Source: Lachnospiraceae bacterium UBA3638
GTDB taxonomy: Bacteria > Bacillota > Clostridia > Lachnospirales > Lachnospiraceae
NCBI GenBank assembly: GCA_002373595.1
Contig: DFKT01000017.1
Location: 1-8,465, forward strand
Length of the DNA stretch: 8,465 bases
Reading direction: 5' to 3'
Shown: one piece after another, positions 6,390-8,465 of the stretch
How the letters are laid out: each line of letters starts with the position of its first letter
Position numbering within the stretch: position 1 is the first letter of the stretch
The notes under the pieces: model-generated
What the model saw: only the letters and a program-made list of their open reading frames with translations
The model's database searches: none
What the model was told of the DNA's origin: nothing
Position numbers and translations under genes: made by a program

Positions 6390-7058
6390 TCATCTAAATT
6401 CTATTTTATAATCCGATATATTTGGATAGTTCCCGATGAAATTCGATACCAGTTTCTTCGCCTGTTCATCTGCTCTATCCAGTATACCGCTCTGAAGAGC
6501 TTTTTCTTTTGCAGTTTTCTCAAATTCGTCGAGTGAAGTATTATAGTCGTCAAGTTTAATTGGATTCCATATAGATTCCTTTTCAGAAAAAATCTTAAAT
6601 GTACTTTTATCAACAGTAACATCCATAATCTCTGATTTTGGAATAAATACAGTTATGGTCTTAGTATCTTCGTCCTTCATCATCCCGATTTTGCCAAAGT
6701 CTATACCCGCAGTCACAGCGCCGTCATAACTATAAGTAAATTCAGATGTAGCCGTAAATATAAACGCCACATTTTTGGTCTTATTATATCGCTCTATCTG
6801 GGTAAAATAATATTCTTGCGTGACAAGGACTCCCATATTCTCTAAGCCTTCACGGATAGTCTCTATGGATATAGTCCTCTTAATATTCTTCTCACCTTGC
6901 CTAGACGGAAGCTCGATTTTTACGGCATCCGCAGAAAAATCATATTTGGTTGATTCTTTGGAGTCTCTGAATACAACAAGCAATACAACACTTGCTACAG
7001 CCAGCACACCCACTAATATCACAGTCCATATGCTTTCCTTTTTCCCAGACTTTTTCAT
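6390..7058 (-). CDS. DUF4230 family protein, single N-terminal membrane anchor
   Basis: A 222-residue protein with a short basic N-terminus, one membrane span (residues 11-30) and a large C-terminal domain probably outside the membrane. The domain pattern matches DUF4230: LENMGVLVTQEYYFTQIERY, then YDGAVTAGIDFGKIGM, then TITVFIPKSEIMDVTVDKST, followed by helices rich in Lys and Glu (about 175-208) and a terminal strand. The function of DUF4230 is not established. GGAGGAG (7069-7063) lies 4 nt before the ATG. The gene starts 56 nt after the stop of a 53-residue membrane protein and ends 14 nt before the five-span membrane protein. Parts of this gene are markedly AT-rich compared with the macro/VWA/WYL genes. 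The match to DUF4230 is from memory of the family pattern, so moderately sure. Confidence 0.78.
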   Translation of the reverse strand: MKKSGKKESIWTVILVGVLAVASVVLLVVFRDSKESTKYDFSADAVKIELPSRQGEKNIKRTISIETIREGLENMGVLVTQEYYFTQIERYNKTKNVAFIFTATSEFTYSYDGAVTAGIDFGKIGMMKDEDTKTITVFIPKSEIMDVTVDKSTFKIFSEKESIWNPIKLDDYNTSLDEFEKTAKEKALQSGILDRADEQAKKLVSNFIGNYPNISDYKIEFR

Positions 7059-7114
7059 AATTCTCCTCCACTGTATGCAGAAAACCGATCAGCCTGTATC
7101 AAAACTCCATAATT

Positions 7115-7276
7115 CTACTTCTCAATATCCTTATCTTTGTTTAAAAGATCATGAATCATTTCCTGTCTGTTGTCCCTACGCTTACGTGCCGCTTTGCAAA
7201 GGGCTATCGTCAGTGCGATGATAACAACAAGTGCAAAAATAATCTTGATAAGTCTGATGATTGCAAAAATCTCCAT
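7115..7276 (-). CDS. Small single-span membrane protein, 53 residues (function unknown)
   Basis: A short gene with all the marks of a real one: GGAGG at 7289-7285, 8 nt before ATG, a predicted promoter ending about 20 nt upstream, and position as first gene of the NERD-TIR operon. The protein begins MEIFAIIRLIKIIFALVV, has one hydrophobic helix (about residues 9-27), a basic patch (KAARKRR, 28-34) and a charged tail ending DKDIEK. By the positive-inside rule the C-terminal tail should be cytoplasmic. It could be an accessory subunit or regulator of the larger membrane protein. I do not recognise a family; proteins this small rarely have one. An alternative is that the stretch is only a leader, but the ribosome site and codon pattern argue against it. 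Confidence 0.72.
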   Translation of the reverse strand: MEIFAIIRLIKIIFALVVIIALTIALCKAARKRRDNRQEMIHDLLNKDKDIEK

Positions 7277-7295
7277 TGGGATTACCTCCTATATA

Positions 7296-7319
7296 TAAAA
7301 CTATTATACAATAGTTTTA
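7296..7319. promoter_or_regulatory. Perfect 10-bp inverted repeat, candidate operator between divergent genes
   Basis: TAAAACTATT, spacer ATAC, AATAGTTTTA: a 24-bp dyad with perfect arms. It covers the -10 box and start point of the minus operon and the -35 region of the plus-strand gene's predicted promoter, the position expected for a repressor site acting on both. The binding protein is unknown; the WYL regulator or the HTH-like domain of the macro protein are possible. AT-richness makes some chance of coincidence. Confidence 0.5.
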
Positions 7320-7332
7320 AGACTTCTGCTAA
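7303..7332 (-). promoter_or_regulatory. Promoter of the small membrane protein/DUF4230/NERD-TIR operon
   Basis: On the minus strand TTAGCA (7332-7327) and a perfect TATAAT (7308-7303) are 18 bp apart. The -35 box matches consensus at 4 of 6 positions. Predicted transcription start is about 7296, 20 nt before the ATG at 7276, leaving just enough leader for the ribosome site. Confidence 0.55.
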
Positions 7333-7335
7333 AAT
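7327..7335 (+). promoter_or_regulatory. Possible extended -10 promoter of the 83-residue gene
   Basis: TGCTAAAAT fits TGnTAtAAT with one mismatch. No -35 box is evident. Predicted start near 7342 leaves a leader of about 24 nt containing AGGAG before ATG 7366. Confidence 0.35.
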
Positions 7336-7365
7336 GGATATGTCTACAAAGAAAGGAGCGGATAT

Positions 7366-7617
7366 ATGAATAACGAACTGACGATGAGTGTCTCTTCAAA
7401 AATTGGTCCCAAGGGCGAGAAAAAGATCTATGTCCGCTTCTCTGATGATACCCGTTCTGCAGAGATCTGCTCTCCGGCAATGGATGTTATTAAAAACGTT
7501 GGATTTACTGAGGAAGAAATATCCCAGTTGAAAGACTATATAAAATCAGAAAGCAAGACCATCGAAGATCTTGCTTCCACTGTGTCGCCGCTGAAGGCGT
7601 TTATGGGTGGGAAATAA
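7366..7617 (+). CDS. Small conserved-looking protein, 83 residues (function unknown)
   Basis: A soluble 83-residue protein with no signal peptide or membrane span. It begins MNNELTMSVSSKIGPKGEKK, continues with a predicted strand (IYVRFSDDTRSAEI) and ends in helices (GFTEEEISQLKDYIKSES; then DLASTVSPLKAFMGGK). Small proteins of this pattern, with an aligned KxAFM-like tail, seem familiar from Lachnospiraceae genomes, but I know of no assigned function. AGGAG (7354-7358) lies 7 nt before the ATG. It is divergent from the NERD-TIR operon with a shared regulatory region, and its stop lies 7 bp from the stop of the convergent Rpn-family gene. Reading frame, ribosome site and codon use all support a real gene. 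Confidence 0.75.
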   Translation: MNNELTMSVSSKIGPKGEKKIYVRFSDDTRSAEICSPAMDVIKNVGFTEEEISQLKDYIKSESKTIEDLASTVSPLKAFMGGK

Positions 7618-7624
7618 AAAAATA

Positions 7625-8465
7625 TTATTCCATAACCAAAGTTTTAACATCCTCAATAGGGATATTTGTCACTCTGCTTATATCATCTACAGACATTCCA
7701 TTTCCAATCATATTGTTTATAATGTCTGTTCTCTCTTTTATCTTGGCTTTTTCTGCAGCCATCTCTTCAATCTCATCAAATGCTTGACACATACTATGTC
7801 CTCCTGTTTCATTCATTGTCTTATCCCTCTTCTCCCATAATTGAGGCCGGTCTGTAGCTATGGCGATTGCTCTTAACGTATCATCATCAATATTTTGCAA
7901 CGTCTCATCCTCGAGAAACGCATGTCGCATCTCATCCCGGCTTCTTCGCTTAGTCATTACTTTATACAGAGCCCCGAATTCCGTATGAAACCTATCACTG
8001 TCATCACCGGGTTCTGTCGTAAGTACATTAATCCTATAGTCTGAAACGAATTCGCCCATCGGTGAATCATCCTCGGGAAGCATATCTTTCAGACATCTTG
8101 GACCATCGTATGGCTTATCTCCATGATACCACCATATCGTGATTATCGGACTGAGCTTATCATCCTTTTTCATCCCACACAGGCGCTCGTCCTTATCGTC
8201 ATAATCCTGTGCTTCTTTGTGCTGTTTTCGGATTCTGGTGAGTTGATTGCGATACTCCATCGCATCCATCTCTAGAGTCCTCGCAGGAGCGGAATAATCG
8301 ATATAATCCTGATCTTCCAGGCACAAGATCTGTAATATCTTGCCGCCCTTATAAACCTTCTTGATATCCCTTATTCTCTCAATCTCCTCCGCTCTGTCAC
8401 CGGTCTCCGGACTAACAGCGATCGGTCCATCATACTTGGGATCCGCTTCCTCCAAATACTTCGGA
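7625..8465 (-). CDS. Rpn-family recombination-promoting nuclease / transposase-like protein, N-terminus cut by window edge
   Basis: The visible 279 residues match the Rpn (PD-(D/E)XK nuclease/transposase-like) family common in Lachnospiraceae. Key signs are the strand ILCLEDQ (visible residues 46-52) matching the family's ExQ active-site motif, followed by DYxxPARTLEMDAMEY, and the conserved PIITIWWYHGD strand. The C-terminus, KIKERTDIINNMIGNGMSVD then DISRVTNIPIEDVK, is the small helical tail typical of the family. Known Rpn proteins are DNA endonucleases implicated in recombination and phage response. The frame stays open to the right edge; TTG at 8455 has no upstream ribosome site and is not the start, but by family comparison only a short N-terminal part seems missing. 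Whether the first catalytic Asp is present cannot be judged here. Confidence 0.75.
   Translation of the reverse strand, partial: PKYLEEADPKYDGPIAVSPETGDRAEEIERIRDIKKVYKGGKILQILCLEDQDYIDYSAPARTLEMDAMEYRNQLTRIRKQHKEAQDYDDKDERLCGMKKDDKLSPIITIWWYHGDKPYDGPRCLKDMLPEDDSPMGEFVSDYRINVLTTEPGDDSDRFHTEFGALYKVMTKRRSRDEMRHAFLEDETLQNIDDDTLRAIAIATDRPQLWEKRDKTMNETGGHSMCQAFDEIEEMAAEKAKIKERTDIINNMIGNGMSVDDISRVTNIPIEDVKTLVME

Noticed and set aside
6376..6393. ATG at 6393 as start of the five-span membrane protein (overlap with the DUF4230 stop)
   Set aside because: The GGAGG motif lies downstream of this ATG and 7 nt before ATG 6375, so the shorter form is better supported.
7600..7640. Bidirectional terminator between the 83-residue gene and the Rpn gene
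   Set aside because: Only a weak 6-bp pairing (TTATGG/CCATAA) with a long AT-rich loop; not a convincing GC-rich stem.
8453..8455. TTG as start codon of the Rpn-family gene
   Set aside because: The frame is open to the window edge, no ribosome site lies upstream, and the residues before it (PKY) continue the family pattern.
1..8465. CRISPR arrays, tRNA or rRNA genes, insertion-sequence ends
   Set aside because: I saw no regularly spaced non-coding repeats, cloverleaf-like sequence, rRNA segments or terminal inverted repeats with target duplications; the only spaced repeats are in-frame inside the chemoreceptor gene.

Overview
The window looks like a chromosomal segment of a Gram-positive, low-to-medium-GC Clostridia bacterium, most likely a motile gut or rumen Lachnospiraceae-type organism. 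The reasons are strong GGAGG-type ribosome binding sites, sigma-A-like promoters, an Rpn-family protein of the type common in that group, and a macro-domain protein with the C-terminal domain common in Firmicutes. The genus cannot be settled from the sequence alone.

Left part (1-1489, minus strand): the start of a methyl-accepting chemotaxis protein runs off the left edge. Its extracytoplasmic stalk carries a 26-residue tandem repeat. It has a good promoter and a hairpin at the predicted 5' end of the mRNA. Upstream is a rhomboid intramembrane serine protease with its own terminator, and possibly a leaderless start.

Centre (1596-4563, plus strand): a probable operon of macro-domain protein, von Willebrand A (VWA) protein and WYL-domain transcription regulator. 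It meets, stop codon against stop codon with no bases between, a minus-strand operon read from about 7296 down to 4564. In order of transcription that operon encodes a 53-residue single-span membrane protein (a gene easily missed), a membrane-anchored DUF4230 protein, a five-span membrane protein of unknown family, and a NERD-TIR fusion (a nuclease-like domain plus a likely NAD-consuming or signalling TIR domain). Tight spacing (56, 14 and 3 nt) and a ribosome binding site buried in the preceding gene support co-transcription. The promoter carries a perfect 10-bp inverted repeat over its -10 box.

Right part (7366-8465): a small 83-residue protein of unknown function on the plus strand, convergent with the 3' part of an Rpn-family PD-(D/E)XK nuclease/transposase-like gene that runs off the right edge.

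Best candidate for an undescribed system: the four-gene membrane/DUF4230/NERD-TIR operon, possibly working with the neighbouring macro/VWA/WYL operon. TIR domains can make ADP-ribose-type molecules, macro domains bind them, and WYL regulators often control defence loci, so an anti-phage or stress-response role is plausible. This is inference: the parts are recognisable, but the combination and function are untested, and the macro/VWA/WYL genes may be unrelated neighbours.
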